Assembly: GCA_051656605.1 (NCBI GenBank)
Contig: JBOGCF010000026.1
Coordinates: forward strand, 26,534 to 90,533
From: UBA12018 sp051656605
GTDB lineage: Bacteria; Bacteroidota; Bacteroidia; Bacteroidales; CAMTPD01
Reading direction: 5' to 3'
DNA length: 64,000 bases
In this document: positions 16,624 through 26,293 of the stretch, piece by piece
Layout of the letters: each line of letters begins with the position of its first letter
Position numbering within the stretch: position 1 is the first letter of the stretch
Program-made: the position numbers and the translations under genes
The notes under the pieces: generated by a model
The model's input: the letters and a program-made list of their open reading frames with translations, nothing else
Database searches by the model: none
What the model was told of the DNA's origin: nothing

Positions 16624-16705
16624 CGGTTTTTATTTCTATTGCGAATCTAAATACTGTTAATGCGATGCGGAGACAAGTAGATTGCGAGGGAAGGAAGAAA
16701 AGAAA

Positions 16706-16743
16706 ACCGGTGATCTTGGGCTTTTTTGCACAAAATCACCGGT
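16706..16743 (-). terminator. terminator of the cyclophilin-M16 peptidase operon
   Basis: A 9-bp perfect stem (16706-16714 with 16735-16743) is followed on the minus strand by TTTTCTTTTCTTCC. Confidence 0.75.
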
Positions 16744-16775
16744 CGTTATCCTTTGTTGTCTGTACGAATACAGCC

Positions 16776-18014
16776 TTACTTGTTGGCTTTGTAAAACAGC
16801 GTTGAGCAGTTGGTAGGGGCAAATACTTTGCGAGCTGTTGCTTGCACTTGTTCCGGAGTGGTAGCTCTGTAGCGAAGTACCTCGGTGTCGATGTCTTCGG
16901 CTTTGCCTACCAGTTCGTAAAAACAAAGACTCGAAGCCATGTTCGAATAGTGGATGTGTGAGAATAGGTGATTGGATTCGAACTTATTCTTCACTTTCTC
17001 CAGCTCGTTGTTGTCTACAAGTTCCTGACTCAACGCTGCGAGCTCTTCTTCAATTGCAGCATTGATGGTTTCAAGTGTATTGCCAGGCGTAGGTTTTGCC
17101 GTAACGTAGATGACACCCGGATCTATATCGCCCGAAATGTAAGCGTTTACTTCGGAGCAAAGTTGTTTGTTTTGCACCAAGTTTTGATACAAACGTGCCG
17201 AGCGGCCGTTGGCCAATACATCCGAAAGCATATCACAGGCATTGAAGTCGGCATCGGTACGTGAACACATGTGATAGGCTTTGAACAAGGCATCAAGAGG
17301 TACATCTTTGTAAACCTCAAGGAAGCGAGCTTCTGTTTGCGGAGCTTCTTGTGCAATAGCACGAACCTTTATATCGCGTCGCGGAATCGGACCAAACCAT
17401 TTCTCGGCTAGTTGTACCGCTTCTTTGAATTCGATATTTCCTGTAACGGCAACGATGGCATTGTTAGGTGCATAATGATTGTAGAAGAAAGCTTTTACAT
17501 CATCTAGTGTTGCGTTTTCGATGTGAGAAAGATCTTTACCGATTGTAGGCCACATATAGGAGTGCGACTTGTAAGCAAGCGGTTTTAGCAAGTGCGGCAC
17601 ATCTCCATAAGGTTGGTTTAGTACGCGTTGCTTGAATTCCTCGATTACGACATGCTTTTGTACGTCGAGTGATTTTTGAGAGAAATCGAGCGAAAGCATT
17701 CGATCCGACTCTAACCAGAAACCAATCTCTACGTTTTGTTTTGGTAAGGTAACGTAGTAGTTGGTATAGTCGTTGTTGGTCCAGGCATTGTTCTCGCCGC
17801 CGGCAAGCTGCAAGGGTCCGTCAAAATCGGGAATGTTGATGGATCCGCCAAACATAAGGTGTTCGAAGAGGTGTGCAAAACCTGTTTGATCAGGGTCTTC
17901 ATCTCTTGCGCCTACGTCATATAGCGTATTGATACATACCATTTGTGTGGTTGTATCTTTATAATGGATCAAACGAAGGCCGTTTGCCAGTTCATGTCTG
18001 TTTATTTGTGTCAC
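16776..18014 (-). CDS. M16-family zinc metallopeptidase
   Basis: This 412-residue protein is of the processing-peptidase/insulinase type. The inverted zinc motif HLFEH lies in GFAHLFEHLMFGG near residue 50, and the third ligand is in the VVIEEFKQR helix about 75 residues later. The length fits a complete two-domain M16B subunit. There is no signal peptide in the annotated frame. The start is a GTG whose bases overlap the TGA of the cyclophilin gene (GTGA at 18014-18011), so the two are translationally coupled. Confidence 0.92.
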   Translation of the reverse strand: MTQINRHELANGLRLIHYKDTTTQMVCINTLYDVGARDEDPDQTGFAHLFEHLMFGGSINIPDFDGPLQLAGGENNAWTNNDYTNYYVTLPKQNVEIGFWLESDRMLSLDFSQKSLDVQKHVVIEEFKQRVLNQPYGDVPHLLKPLAYKSHSYMWPTIGKDLSHIENATLDDVKAFFYNHYAPNNAIVAVTGNIEFKEAVQLAEKWFGPIPRRDIKVRAIAQEAPQTEARFLEVYKDVPLDALFKAYHMCSRTDADFNACDMLSDVLANGRSARLYQNLVQNKQLCSEVNAYISGDIDPGVIYVTAKPTPGNTLETINAAIEEELAALSQELVDNNELEKVKNKFESNHLFSHIHYSNMASSLCFYELVGKAEDIDTEVLRYRATTPEQVQATARKVFAPTNCSTLFYKANK

Positions 18015-18691
18015 TTGTTTACGATTTTTAGTTTCATTTTTACGTCTTTCATCGGACGATCAGAGCCGTTTGTGTCTTGCTCTTGTATTTTCTCAATGGT
18101 GCGATGTCCCGAAATCACTTCTCCGAAGATTGTGTATTTCCCATCCAAATGAGGAGAGCCGCCTTCAAGTTTATATGCTTCGCGTTGTTCGGGAGTAAAC
18201 TCTCCGCTGAATTTACCTTCCTCGATCATGTTGTCGAGTTCCATGTCTGTATAAATCTTACCCCAAACAATGTAAAATTGTGATGCTGACGATGCTTTAT
18301 CCGGATTTATATCGTCGGGCGTACGTGCAGCTGCAAGCATGCCTCGTTTGTGAAAGTATTTTGGGTATACGATCTCTGCCGGAAGGGTATAACCAAGATC
18401 ACCTTCTCCAAGCTCTGCGTCTGCTGTTGCATCTTTCGAATCAGGATCGCCTCCTTGAATCATAAAGTGCTTGATTACGCGATGAAACAACAATCCGTCG
18501 TAGAATTTCTCATTTACGAGTTTAATAAAGTTGTCGCGGTGTTGCGGAGTGTCGTTATAGAGTTTGACTTTTATTTTACCTTGATTGGTCTCGATTTGAA
18601 CGATGGTCTCTTTTTCTTCTGCCTGCAAATTCATAGTTCCTACGAGAGCAAACAAGATGCCGATAGTGAAATGCTTAAATAGTTTCATCAT
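18011..18691 (-). CDS. cyclophilin-type peptidyl-prolyl cis-trans isomerase, exported
   Basis: This 226-residue protein has an N-terminal signal sequence (GILFALVGTMNLQA) followed by a cyclophilin domain. The active-site block is FHRVIKHFMIQGGDP, and a later block is SSASQFYIVWG. An insertion of about 20 acidic residues between the central strands (DADAELGEGDLGY) is common in Bacteroidota cyclophilins. It probably folds proteins in the periplasm. It has its own -7 box at 18713-18720 and is overlapped by the M16 start codon. Confidence 0.93.
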   Translation of the reverse strand: MMKLFKHFTIGILFALVGTMNLQAEEKETIVQIETNQGKIKVKLYNDTPQHRDNFIKLVNEKFYDGLLFHRVIKHFMIQGGDPDSKDATADAELGEGDLGYTLPAEIVYPKYFHKRGMLAAARTPDDINPDKASSASQFYIVWGKIYTDMELDNMIEEGKFSGEFTPEQREAYKLEGGSPHLDGKYTIFGEVISGHRTIEKIQEQDTNGSDRPMKDVKMKLKIVNK

Positions 18692-18712
18692 GTTAATGCG
18701 TTAGTTGCAATA

Positions 18713-18720
18713 CAAAGATA
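18713..18720 (-). promoter_or_regulatory. -7 promoter box of the cyclophilin-M16 operon
   Basis: The minus strand reads TATCTTTG, an exact match, 22 bases before the ATG. Confidence 0.65.
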
Positions 18721-18767
18721 TTAATTTTAATTAATCGAGGATAAAGCATTCACAGATAAATATCTAA

Positions 18768-18815
18768 AAAGCATCCTCTCTATTCGAATCTTAGCTCAAA
18801 TAGAAAGGATGCTTT
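18768..18815 (-). terminator. terminator after the fimbrillin-like gene
   Basis: AAAGCATCC (18768-18776) pairs with GGATGCTTT (18807-18815), and the stem extends inwards with CTATT/AATAG. Confidence 0.7.
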
Positions 18816-18838
18816 CAGTGTAAAACAACGAGGTATAT

Positions 18839-19753
18839 TTATTGAATAGGATAAATCGGATTACCAGTTTCGTCTACATTGTTCCAAGCATTTACATATA
18901 CTTCAGCAAAGTCAATTTCATCAGCATTTACAATAGCCTTGAACAAATAGGAATTGCCCGCGCTAAGAGCTCCTGATGGAGCTGTAATTGCACTTGTATA
19001 AGTACGAGCCGCAGTTTCACCGTTGATAAGAACTGTAAAGGTTACTGCGATAGATCCTGAATAGGTAAGTGGCAGCATTGTGTATTGACAGTTCGTATTG
19101 GCAACACCCATATTAACAGGAGCTCCTAAAGTTGTAGCTGGCGTGATGACACCTGTTTGCAGATTCATTGTTGTTCCTTCTGTGGAAGGAGCAATCGTTG
19201 CAGATACAAGCTTGTTTATTTTAATACCAGTTCCTGCTGTCAAGTTAATGATAACTTGAGTGGCACGGTGATTAAGTGTTAGAATGCAATTGGTTGGTTG
19301 CGAGGCAACTTTTGTTTCAGACACTGCCCAAAGATAATCGATGCCATTTTTAAGAGGCTCAGACTTCCCGTCGGTGAATTTTACAGGAACTGTTGTGTTA
19401 TTATTTGATACAGCATAAAAGTCATATGTATTATTAGGCAAATACATATTGTACCCATTCATTCCGGCAAGAATACCAGGAGAACTGGCTTGATACAAAC
19501 CAGCGGCAATTGGTGTGCCGGTTAGTTCCTTTACAGTGTCATTATAAGCATATATAAATACTTCATTCGATTGACGTAAAGGTGTTGCGGATTTCAACAG
19601 GTTTTGACTTTCAACTCCGGCATTAAAACGCACAACATAATTTCCTTTGCCGTCAGTGTCACCCGGATTTGGATTAACATTGCAGTTGCAATCGTCATCG
19701 TCGCAAGCTGATGCTAATAGGACTAGTCCTAGTAAATAAAGAATCTTTTTCAT
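18839..19753 (-). CDS. fimbrillin-family (Mfa/FimA-like) lipoprotein
   Basis: This 304-residue secreted protein has a lipobox at LLASAC and a run of acidic and Cys residues (DDDDCNCN) right after it. The body is beta-rich with NNTYDFYAVSNN, YLWAVSE, ILTLNHRATQVIINLTAG and a C-terminal VNAWNNVDETGNPI, the pattern of fimbrillin-A-clan and Bacteroidota Mfa-like proteins. In this clan the N-terminal segment is trimmed and strands are exchanged to build pili. It may be a minor pilus or tip component or a solitary surface lipoprotein. No pilus operon partner lies next to it. Confidence 0.78.
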   Translation of the reverse strand: MKKILYLLGLVLLASACDDDDCNCNVNPNPGDTDGKGNYVVRFNAGVESQNLLKSATPLRQSNEVFIYAYNDTVKELTGTPIAAGLYQASSPGILAGMNGYNMYLPNNTYDFYAVSNNNTTVPVKFTDGKSEPLKNGIDYLWAVSETKVASQPTNCILTLNHRATQVIINLTAGTGIKINKLVSATIAPSTEGTTMNLQTGVITPATTLGAPVNMGVANTNCQYTMLPLTYSGSIAVTFTVLINGETAARTYTSAITAPSGALSAGNSYLFKAIVNADEIDFAEVYVNAWNNVDETGNPIYPIQ

Positions 19754-19903
19754 AAAGCATTTGTATTAAATAAAGTAACATGTTAATGGAATTAACTCAT
19801 TATCGATATTGTAATAACATGAGCTTTATATCAAAGTTTTTCATTTAAGATTAGTCTTCTTTTTTTAGCGGAGTATTTATAATTTTTACAAAGAGAATAG
19901 TCC

Positions 19904-20632
19904 TTATTTTTCTTGCAAGCGTTTAATGGCTAGATCAAGAAGCATATCGTATTTCTTAATAGTCATGCTTTGCCATCTAAGCTTAACGTCAAGTTCTTCC
20001 TCAGGCGAAAGTTGCCAATTGATGTCACTCGTTCTCATTTTCGCAGTAGTAGCATAAAGCATTAAAGCAGCGCAAACCGAGATGTTGTAGCTTTCTGTAA
20101 ATCCATACATGGGCATTTTTACAAATCCGTCCGCATGCTTGATTACCTCATCCGATATACCTGTATGTTCGGTTCCGAATACAAGAGCTGTTTTCTCTGT
20201 AATATCCAGATCTTCTACCATACAGTCTTGCTCGTGAGGCATGGTCGCGATGATTTTATAACCCTCTTGTTTTAGAGTAGCAATCAGCGTAGATAGGTTG
20301 TTGCCATCGCGAGGTCCGAAACGGTGGTAATCGATCCATTTCTCGGCACCCGATGTAGGTCCCGGGCTAACTTTAAACTGGTGTTCGCGCTCGAGAATAT
20401 ACAGGTCTTGAATACCAAAGCAGTCACACGAGCGCATTACGGCACTAGCGTTGTGCGGGTGTTCGATATCTTCCAGCACAACAGTAAGGTGTTTGGTTCG
20501 GTTCTTGATGTTTTTTTCAAAAAGGCTAAGCTTATTTTCTGTACAGAACTCGCTTAGTATTTGATAGATTTCTTGTTTTTCTTCAAACGAAAAAGAGGCC
20601 AATTTAGAAGGCTTATCTTGAATTAATGGCAT
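19904..20632 (-). CDS. trmH: tRNA (guanosine-2'-O-)-methyltransferase, TrmH family
   Basis: This 242-residue SPOUT methyltransferase has the three knot motifs: NASAVMRSCDCFGI, FGTEHTGIS and MYGFTESYNISVCAALM. The order and spacing resemble tRNA Gm18 methyltransferase TrmH rather than the 23S enzyme RlmB. It uses S-adenosylmethionine. It lies 30 bases after the small zinc-ribbon gene on the same strand, so both are probably transcribed from the promoter at 20898. Confidence 0.9.
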   Translation of the reverse strand: MPLIQDKPSKLASFSFEEKQEIYQILSEFCTENKLSLFEKNIKNRTKHLTVVLEDIEHPHNASAVMRSCDCFGIQDLYILEREHQFKVSPGPTSGAEKWIDYHRFGPRDGNNLSTLIATLKQEGYKIIATMPHEQDCMVEDLDITEKTALVFGTEHTGISDEVIKHADGFVKMPMYGFTESYNISVCAALMLYATTAKMRTSDINWQLSPEEELDVKLRWQSMTIKKYDMLLDLAIKRLQEK

Positions 20633-20662
20633 ATTATTTTGAAAGATTTGTTGAGTAATGTA

Positions 20663-20878
20663 TTAAACCGTACGTTTTACGCTTCCGCTCCATGAGCAGC
20701 CTAAGCAATAAATTATTTCCGTATCGAAGCCCTCTAAAGTTTCTCCTTCCTTTGCCGGTACAATCTCATAATCTGCAGTAACTTTTACAAGGCGTCTGTC
20801 TCCATTCTCGTTTTTGATATAAAATCCCGATATCTTGCATTGAGGACAAAGTCTATGTTTTCTTTTGCTAATCATCAT
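20663..20878 (-). CDS. small zinc-ribbon protein of unknown function
   Basis: This 71-residue protein has two CxxC pairs, Cys11/Cys14 (CPQC) and Cys58/Cys61 (CLGC), that would bind one zinc ion. The segment between them is short and mixed, and the ends are basic. Such ribbons can bind RNA or DNA or act as protein adaptors. It precedes trmH in the same transcript, so a role in RNA metabolism is possible but only inferred. Confidence 0.8.
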   Translation of the reverse strand: MMISKRKHRLCPQCKISGFYIKNENGDRRLVKVTADYEIVPAKEGETLEGFDTEIIYCLGCSWSGSVKRTV

Positions 20879-20897
20879 TTTGTGTTTAGGTTCAATA

Positions 20898-20905
20898 CAA
20901 AAGTA
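20898..20905 (-). promoter_or_regulatory. -7 promoter box of the zinc-ribbon-trmH operon
   Basis: The minus strand reads TACTTTTG, matching TAnnTTTG, 20 bases before the first ATG. Confidence 0.6.
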
Positions 20906-20951
20906 CTGAATAATTTAGTAAGTTCGTTCTTCTTTAAATACAATTGGTACC

Positions 20952-21842
20952 ATGCACGAACACACAACTCATATTTTACGCGAGATAACGCCTTTGTCCG
21001 ATTCCGATTGTTTCTACATCGTCGAGCGCTATAAAGGAGAGTTTACTTATCCACTTCATAATCACTTGGAGTTCGAACTTAATTACATTGAAAGTGGCAC
21101 TGGTTTGCAACGGATCGTAGGAGATTCGGTAGAAACAATCGGTGCGTATGACTTGGTTTTGATTACAGGAAAAGAGCTGGAGCACACTTGGCGACAAGCC
21201 GAATGTAATTCACCGCGAATCCGAGAGATTACGATTCAGTTTTCACAAGACTTGTTGTCGAAAAGTTTTATCGATAAGAATCAGTTTGCCTCAATACGTC
21301 TTATGCTCGAGAAGGCCCAAAATGGTCTTGTCTTTCCAATGCCGGCAATCATGAAGGTGTATAGTCTTATCGATTCGATGGTTAGTGAAACGCAGGGTTT
21401 CTATACCTTCCTCAAGTTTCTGTCTATTTTATATGAATTATCAATCACAAGTGATTATAGAACCTTGTCTAGTTCGTCGTTTGCAAAAGCCGATATTACC
21501 TACGACAGTAGAAGGGTACAAAAAGTACAGAACTACCTAAAGGAGCACTATATGGATGATATTGCATTGGAAGACTTGTCTCTGTTAGTTGGCATGACTC
21601 CTTCTGCCTTTAGTCGTTTCTTTAAGTTGCGAACCGGCAAGAATCCTACCGAGTACATTACCGAAATCCGTTTAGGGTATGCCGCACGTATGCTTGCCGA
21701 CTCCACAAAGAGTGTGGCCGAGATTTGTTACGATTGCGGGTTTAACAACTTGTCGCACTTTAACCGTATTTTTAAACGAGATAAAGGATGTACTCCGACC
21801 GACTTTCGAGAAAACTTCCGCAAAAAGAAGATTCTGATTTAA
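20952..21842 (+). CDS. AraC-family regulator of the mannan-type utilisation locus
   Basis: This 296-residue protein has a cupin-like N-terminal sensor domain (FTYPLHNHLEFELNYIESG, residues about 30-55) and a C-terminal double helix-turn-helix (about residues 195-290), with IALEDLSLLVGMTPSAFSRFF and a closing CYDCGFNNLSHFNRIFK. It is cytoplasmic and probably senses a small sugar. It stands directly before the GH130-SusC-SusD genes on the same strand and is therefore the likely activator of that locus. Confidence 0.92.
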   Translation: MHEHTTHILREITPLSDSDCFYIVERYKGEFTYPLHNHLEFELNYIESGTGLQRIVGDSVETIGAYDLVLITGKELEHTWRQAECNSPRIREITIQFSQDLLSKSFIDKNQFASIRLMLEKAQNGLVFPMPAIMKVYSLIDSMVSETQGFYTFLKFLSILYELSITSDYRTLSSSSFAKADITYDSRRVQKVQNYLKEHYMDDIALEDLSLLVGMTPSAFSRFFKLRTGKNPTEYITEIRLGYAARMLADSTKSVAEICYDCGFNNLSHFNRIFKRDKGCTPTDFRENFRKKKILI

Positions 21843-21966
21843 GTACAACCCTTCATTTTGAAAATAGTAAAAGTATCACGAACTGATAAGAAAGTATTAG
21901 CGAACTTCTGCTTTGAATCAGATATTTGTAGGACTTTATTTATATAGTCCCTAAAACTATTATTTG

Positions 21967-23142
21967 ATGAAAAGTTTCAAAGAAAGAATGGAGCTCCTTT
22001 TTGCAAAGCAAGAGGTGTTGTTGAGTAAATCTCAAGTTGTACTTGAGAGTGAAAATGGTATTTATAATCGCTGCCAAAACCCTGTGGTAACCGCTTCTCA
22101 TATTCCGCTTACGTGGCGGTATGATTTTGATGAGAAACAAAATCCGTACTTGATGGAACGCATTATGATGAACGCGGCGTTTAATGCGGGAGCTGTAAAA
22201 TGGAACGATAAATACCTGTTAGTTGTGCGTGTAGAGGGTGCAGATCGTAAATCTTTCTTTGCAATAGCCGAAAGTCCGAACGGGCTTGATAATTTCCGCT
22301 TTTGGGAATACCCGATTGATCTTCCTCTCGATAATGAGGTTGAAACCAACGTATATGATATGCGCATTACCGTGCATGAAGACGGCTGGATTTACGGAGT
22401 ATTTTGTGCCGAAATGAAAGATCCGAACGCACCCGAAGGCGACTTGTCTTCAGCGTGTGCCAATGCCGGTGTGGTGCGTACCAAAGACTTTATCCAGTGG
22501 GAGCGTTTGCCAAATATTCAATCCAAGTCGCAACAGCGTAACGTGGTACTACATCCCGAATTTGTAACCGGGAAATATGCTTTGTATACCCGTCCGCAAG
22601 ACGGATTTATCGATACGGGCAAAGGCGGAGGTATTGGTTGGGCGTTGGTTGAAAACATGGAAAAGGCTGTAATTAACGAAGAACAGATCATAGACTCCCG
22701 TCACTACCATACGATCAAAGAATTAAAGAATGGTGAAGGTCCGCACCCGATAAAAACACCTAAAGGTTGGTTACATCTGGCTCATGGAGTAAGAGGTTGT
22801 GCTGCCGGGTTACGCTATGTTTTGTATTTGTATATGACATCGCTCGAAGATCCGACCAAGGTAATTGCTTCTCCCGGCGGCTACTTTATGGCTCCCGAAG
22901 GAGAGGAACGCATCGGAGATGTCTCGAATGTACTTTTCTCGAATGGCTGGATTGCCGATGAAGATGGCACGGTTTATATTTATTATGCATCGTCTGATAC
23001 GCGCATGCACGTTGCAGTCTCATCAATAGATCAAATGATCGATTATTGTTTCAATACACCCGAAGACGGCTTGTATTCAAATACTTCTGTAGACCAAATA
23101 TGCAAGCTGATTGATAAAAATAAGGAAGTAATTAAAGGATAA
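21967..23142 (+). CDS. GH130 4-O-beta-D-mannosyl-D-glucose phosphorylase
   Basis: This 391-residue cytoplasmic enzyme phosphorolyses beta-1,4-mannosyl-glucose to mannose-1-phosphate and glucose. The sequence closely follows the characterised Bacteroides fragilis enzyme as I remember it, including ILVRVEGADRKSFF-like and TRPQDGFIDTG blocks. With the ATG at 21967 as start, the catalytic Asp falls at residue 131 (NVYDMR), the same number as in that enzyme. This supports 21967 over the in-frame TTG at 21964. No signal peptide is present. In known mannan pathways a mannobiose 2-epimerase supplies the substrate, but none is in this window. Confidence 0.92.
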   Translation: MKSFKERMELLFAKQEVLLSKSQVVLESENGIYNRCQNPVVTASHIPLTWRYDFDEKQNPYLMERIMMNAAFNAGAVKWNDKYLLVVRVEGADRKSFFAIAESPNGLDNFRFWEYPIDLPLDNEVETNVYDMRITVHEDGWIYGVFCAEMKDPNAPEGDLSSACANAGVVRTKDFIQWERLPNIQSKSQQRNVVLHPEFVTGKYALYTRPQDGFIDTGKGGGIGWALVENMEKAVINEEQIIDSRHYHTIKELKNGEGPHPIKTPKGWLHLAHGVRGCAAGLRYVLYLYMTSLEDPTKVIASPGGYFMAPEGEERIGDVSNVLFSNGWIADEDGTVYIYYASSDTRMHVAVSSIDQMIDYCFNTPEDGLYSNTSVDQICKLIDKNKEVIKG

Positions 23143-23200
23143 TGTCATAATAGTATCATATTTTGATAAATAGCTATTAGTTCCCTGCATTGTTAGCCCA

Positions 23201-23208
23201 TACATTTG
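23201..23208 (+). promoter_or_regulatory. -7 promoter box of the susC-susD genes
   Basis: TACATTTG matches TAnnTTTG and lies 49 bases before the susC ATG, giving the receptor its own promoter separate from GH130. Confidence 0.55.
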
Positions 23209-23256
23209 CATTCATAATATTTTTTAATCTTAAAATCATTTGAAAAAACTAATGCT

Positions 23257-26200
23257 ATGAGAATGAAAAAGAAACTAAGTTTTCTTTTACTATTCTCTAT
23301 TCTGACAACGATTGCGTTTGCTCAGAGTATGCGAACAGTAAAAGGTGTAGTGAAAGACAAAGGAGATCAAAGTCCGATGGTCGGTGTCAATGTTTTGGTG
23401 AAAGGCACAACACACGGTACTTCTACCGATGTAGACGGCAACTACCAAATAGAAGTAGGAAACAATGCCGTTCTTGTATTCTCCTTTGTGGGGATGGGAA
23501 AACAAGAGATTCCCGTAAAGAATCAGAGCGAGATAAACGTGCTGATGACACCGGATCAAGAACTGGAAGAAGTTGTTGTTATTGGATACGGAACCATAAA
23601 GAAGAGTGATCTCACCGGAGCGGTTTCGTCCATTTCAGCTAAAGATCTACAGGCAGATGTGCAAAAGGATGTGGCTTCGGCAATGCAGGGACGTATAGCA
23701 GGTGTTTCGGTAACGTCAAGTTCAGGACAACCAGGCGGGTCTATGAACATCAATGTACGCGGACTAAGTTCGCTAGGTAATAATACTCCGCTTTATGTAA
23801 TTGATGGCGTTTACGGAGATATCAATACGGTAGATCCGGAAGATATTGCTTCGCTGGAAGTATTGAAAGATGCATCGGCGGCAGCTATTTACGGATCTCG
23901 AGCAGCAAACGGTGTAGTTTTGATTACAACCAAAGGAGGGAAAAAGAGTACACCACTCACCGTCAATGTAAATGTGTTTGGCGGTTTGCAAACAACGCCT
24001 AAGAAGTTAGACTTGCTCAACGGTGAGCAATGGGTTGGTTTATTGAATGGTGCCGGAGTCGACATCCCGATGAAAAGCTTCGAAGGCCCGGGAACAAACT
24101 GGCAAGACGAAGCCTTTCGTACGGCTCCGATGGTAAAAGCAAACCTATCTTTGAATGGTGGTACAGACAATGCCACATACTTGGTATCTACAGGCGTTTT
24201 GTCGCAGGATGGTATCATTCGTTCTACCGATTACAGCTCATTTAATCTACGTGCTAAAACAGACTTCTCCCTATTCAACGATCATTTACGTATCGGCGAA
24301 ACACTTATATTCAAGAACTCCCGCATGCGCAATTACGAAGGTGGAGTTACCAATATTTTGCGTATGCCTTCTGTTTTGCCGGTTTATGATGAAAACCGTA
24401 TCGGAGGCTTTTCCGCACCGGAAACATGGATGAAGAATATGGCCAATCCGGTAGGAGAATTGATGGTAAACAACAATACCGATCATGTAACCGAAATCTT
24501 GTTAAATGCCTTTGCTGAGTTAGATCTTTACAAAGGGTTGAAATACAAACTAAATGTAGGGTATAATAAAAACAACGGTCGCACATACAACAAGATTGGT
24601 GTCTATGACTTCGGAGTTGCCGGCAAGAACGATGCTGCCGACCTTGACGAGAGTGCTTTCTTTAGCGATTCGTGGTTGGTAGAGAACACCTTGCACTACG
24701 ATCAAACGTTTAAGAAGAATACCATTTCAGCCTTTGTCGGTTACACAGCACAAAAGGCATCCTATCGCACGTTTGGTGCAAGTCGCCTCGATTTGCCCGA
24801 AGGAACAGATGTAATCAGTGCCGGCTCTTCTTCTACACAAAAAGCTACCGGCAGTGCCAATGAGAACTCACTCGTATCTATGCTGGGGCGTGTCAATTAC
24901 AGTTATGACTCACGTTACATGATTTCGGCGTCGATACGTCGCGATGGTTCATCCCGTTTTGCCAAGGGGCATCGTTACGGTTGGTTCCCTTCGGCCTCTG
25001 TGGGTTGGAACATGCAGAATGAAAAGTTCTTTGCACCGCTAACCAAAGTGGTAGATCAATTGAAACTGAGAGCCAGTTACGGAAAACTGGGCAACCAAGA
25101 CGTTGGTAATTACCTTACACAATCCATCGTTTCGTATGGGATGCACTATGTTCAAGGCGGCAGTCCGGCTTGGTGGTTGGGGCAAATACCCGGAGCAAAT
25201 TGGGCATCGCCAAAAGATCTTACATGGGAAGAAACAGGAACGTTCAACTTCGGTTTCGACCTTTCGATGTGGGACAACCGCTTCTCGATGTCGTTGGATG
25301 CTTATAAACAAGAAACCCAAAACGTATTGTTGAGCATTTCGATGCCACCATCTACCGGTATGGGTGGATCCCCTACGATGAATGCCGGAACCATTGTAAA
25401 CAAAGGTGTTGAACTAGCTTTCAACCACCGCAATACCATCAATGAATTCAACTACAACATTGGCCTGAACCTGACTACAATCAAAAATAAAGTGAAGGAC
25501 GTGACAGTGGGTAACAAGCAAGAATTCTCCGGTTTCAGTCCGTGGGGCGAAGGCGTTATCTCGTGGGCAAAAGTAGGTGAGCCTATCGGTTCGTTCTATT
25601 TATTGCAAACAGACGGAATTTTCCAATCGCAGGAAGAAGTACTTGCACACAGTAAAGACGGCGTGTTGATACAAAAACAAGCCGAGCCGGGCGATATCCG
25701 TTACGTCGATTACAACGGAGACGGCAAGATTACTGTAGATGGAGACGCACAGTATGCGGGAAGTCCGTTCCCGGATCTAACGATGGGGCTACGTGCCGGA
25801 CTCGACTGGAGAGGTATCGACTTTACGATGTTTTTCGACGGCACCTTCGGTAACAAAATCTACAACCACACACGTGCCAGATCGGAACAAATGAAAGAGG
25901 TTCAGAACTTCTCTACAACTGTTCTTGATTACTGGACTCCTACCAACACAAACACCGATATGCCTCGTTTCATTCCTACCGACCCCAACAATAACGCAGA
26001 GCGTGTAAGTGATCGTTGGCTCGAAGACGGATCTTTCTTCCGATTGAAAACATTGGAACTGGGATACACATTGCCCGAAAATGCAGTAAGCAAGCTTCGT
26101 CTCAGTAGATTGCGTGTATATGCATCGTTCGAGAACTTATTCACCGCAACAAAGTATAAAGGTTATACTCCCGACTTAGGACAATACGACGGTGTATTCA

Positions 26201-26271
26201 CGCGTGGTGTCGATGTAGGTCGCTATCCTATTCCGCGCACCTATATGATGGGTATTCAACTTGATTTCTGA
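23257..26271 (+). CDS. SusC-type TonB-dependent outer-membrane receptor
   Basis: This 1004-residue protein has a signal peptide ending near TIAFA|QS and a carboxypeptidase-regulatory-like domain at about 28-105 (VKGVVKDKG, DVDGNYQIEV). The plug follows EEVVVIGYGTIKKSDLTGAVSS, with ASAAAIYGSRAANGVVLITTKGG in it. The remainder is a long beta-barrel ending in YMMGIQLDF. It imports oligosaccharides across the outer membrane with SusD as lid. The susD gene starts 22 bases after its stop. The substrate is probably a beta-mannan or mannosylated glycan, judged from the GH130 neighbour. Confidence 0.95.
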   Translation: MRMKKKLSFLLLFSILTTIAFAQSMRTVKGVVKDKGDQSPMVGVNVLVKGTTHGTSTDVDGNYQIEVGNNAVLVFSFVGMGKQEIPVKNQSEINVLMTPDQELEEVVVIGYGTIKKSDLTGAVSSISAKDLQADVQKDVASAMQGRIAGVSVTSSSGQPGGSMNINVRGLSSLGNNTPLYVIDGVYGDINTVDPEDIASLEVLKDASAAAIYGSRAANGVVLITTKGGKKSTPLTVNVNVFGGLQTTPKKLDLLNGEQWVGLLNGAGVDIPMKSFEGPGTNWQDEAFRTAPMVKANLSLNGGTDNATYLVSTGVLSQDGIIRSTDYSSFNLRAKTDFSLFNDHLRIGETLIFKNSRMRNYEGGVTNILRMPSVLPVYDENRIGGFSAPETWMKNMANPVGELMVNNNTDHVTEILLNAFAELDLYKGLKYKLNVGYNKNNGRTYNKIGVYDFGVAGKNDAADLDESAFFSDSWLVENTLHYDQTFKKNTISAFVGYTAQKASYRTFGASRLDLPEGTDVISAGSSSTQKATGSANENSLVSMLGRVNYSYDSRYMISASIRRDGSSRFAKGHRYGWFPSASVGWNMQNEKFFAPLTKVVDQLKLRASYGKLGNQDVGNYLTQSIVSYGMHYVQGGSPAWWLGQIPGANWASPKDLTWEETGTFNFGFDLSMWDNRFSMSLDAYKQETQNVLLSISMPPSTGMGGSPTMNAGTIVNKGVELAFNHRNTINEFNYNIGLNLTTIKNKVKDVTVGNKQEFSGFSPWGEGVISWAKVGEPIGSFYLLQTDGIFQSQEEVLAHSKDGVLIQKQAEPGDIRYVDYNGDGKITVDGDAQYAGSPFPDLTMGLRAGLDWRGIDFTMFFDGTFGNKIYNHTRARSEQMKEVQNFSTTVLDYWTPTNTNTDMPRFIPTDPNNNAERVSDRWLEDGSFFRLKTLELGYTLPENAVSKLRLSRLRVYASFENLFTATKYKGYTPDLGQYDGVFTRGVDVGRYPIPRTYMMGIQLDF

Positions 26272-26293
26272 TAATCTACTTAATCTATTCGAT

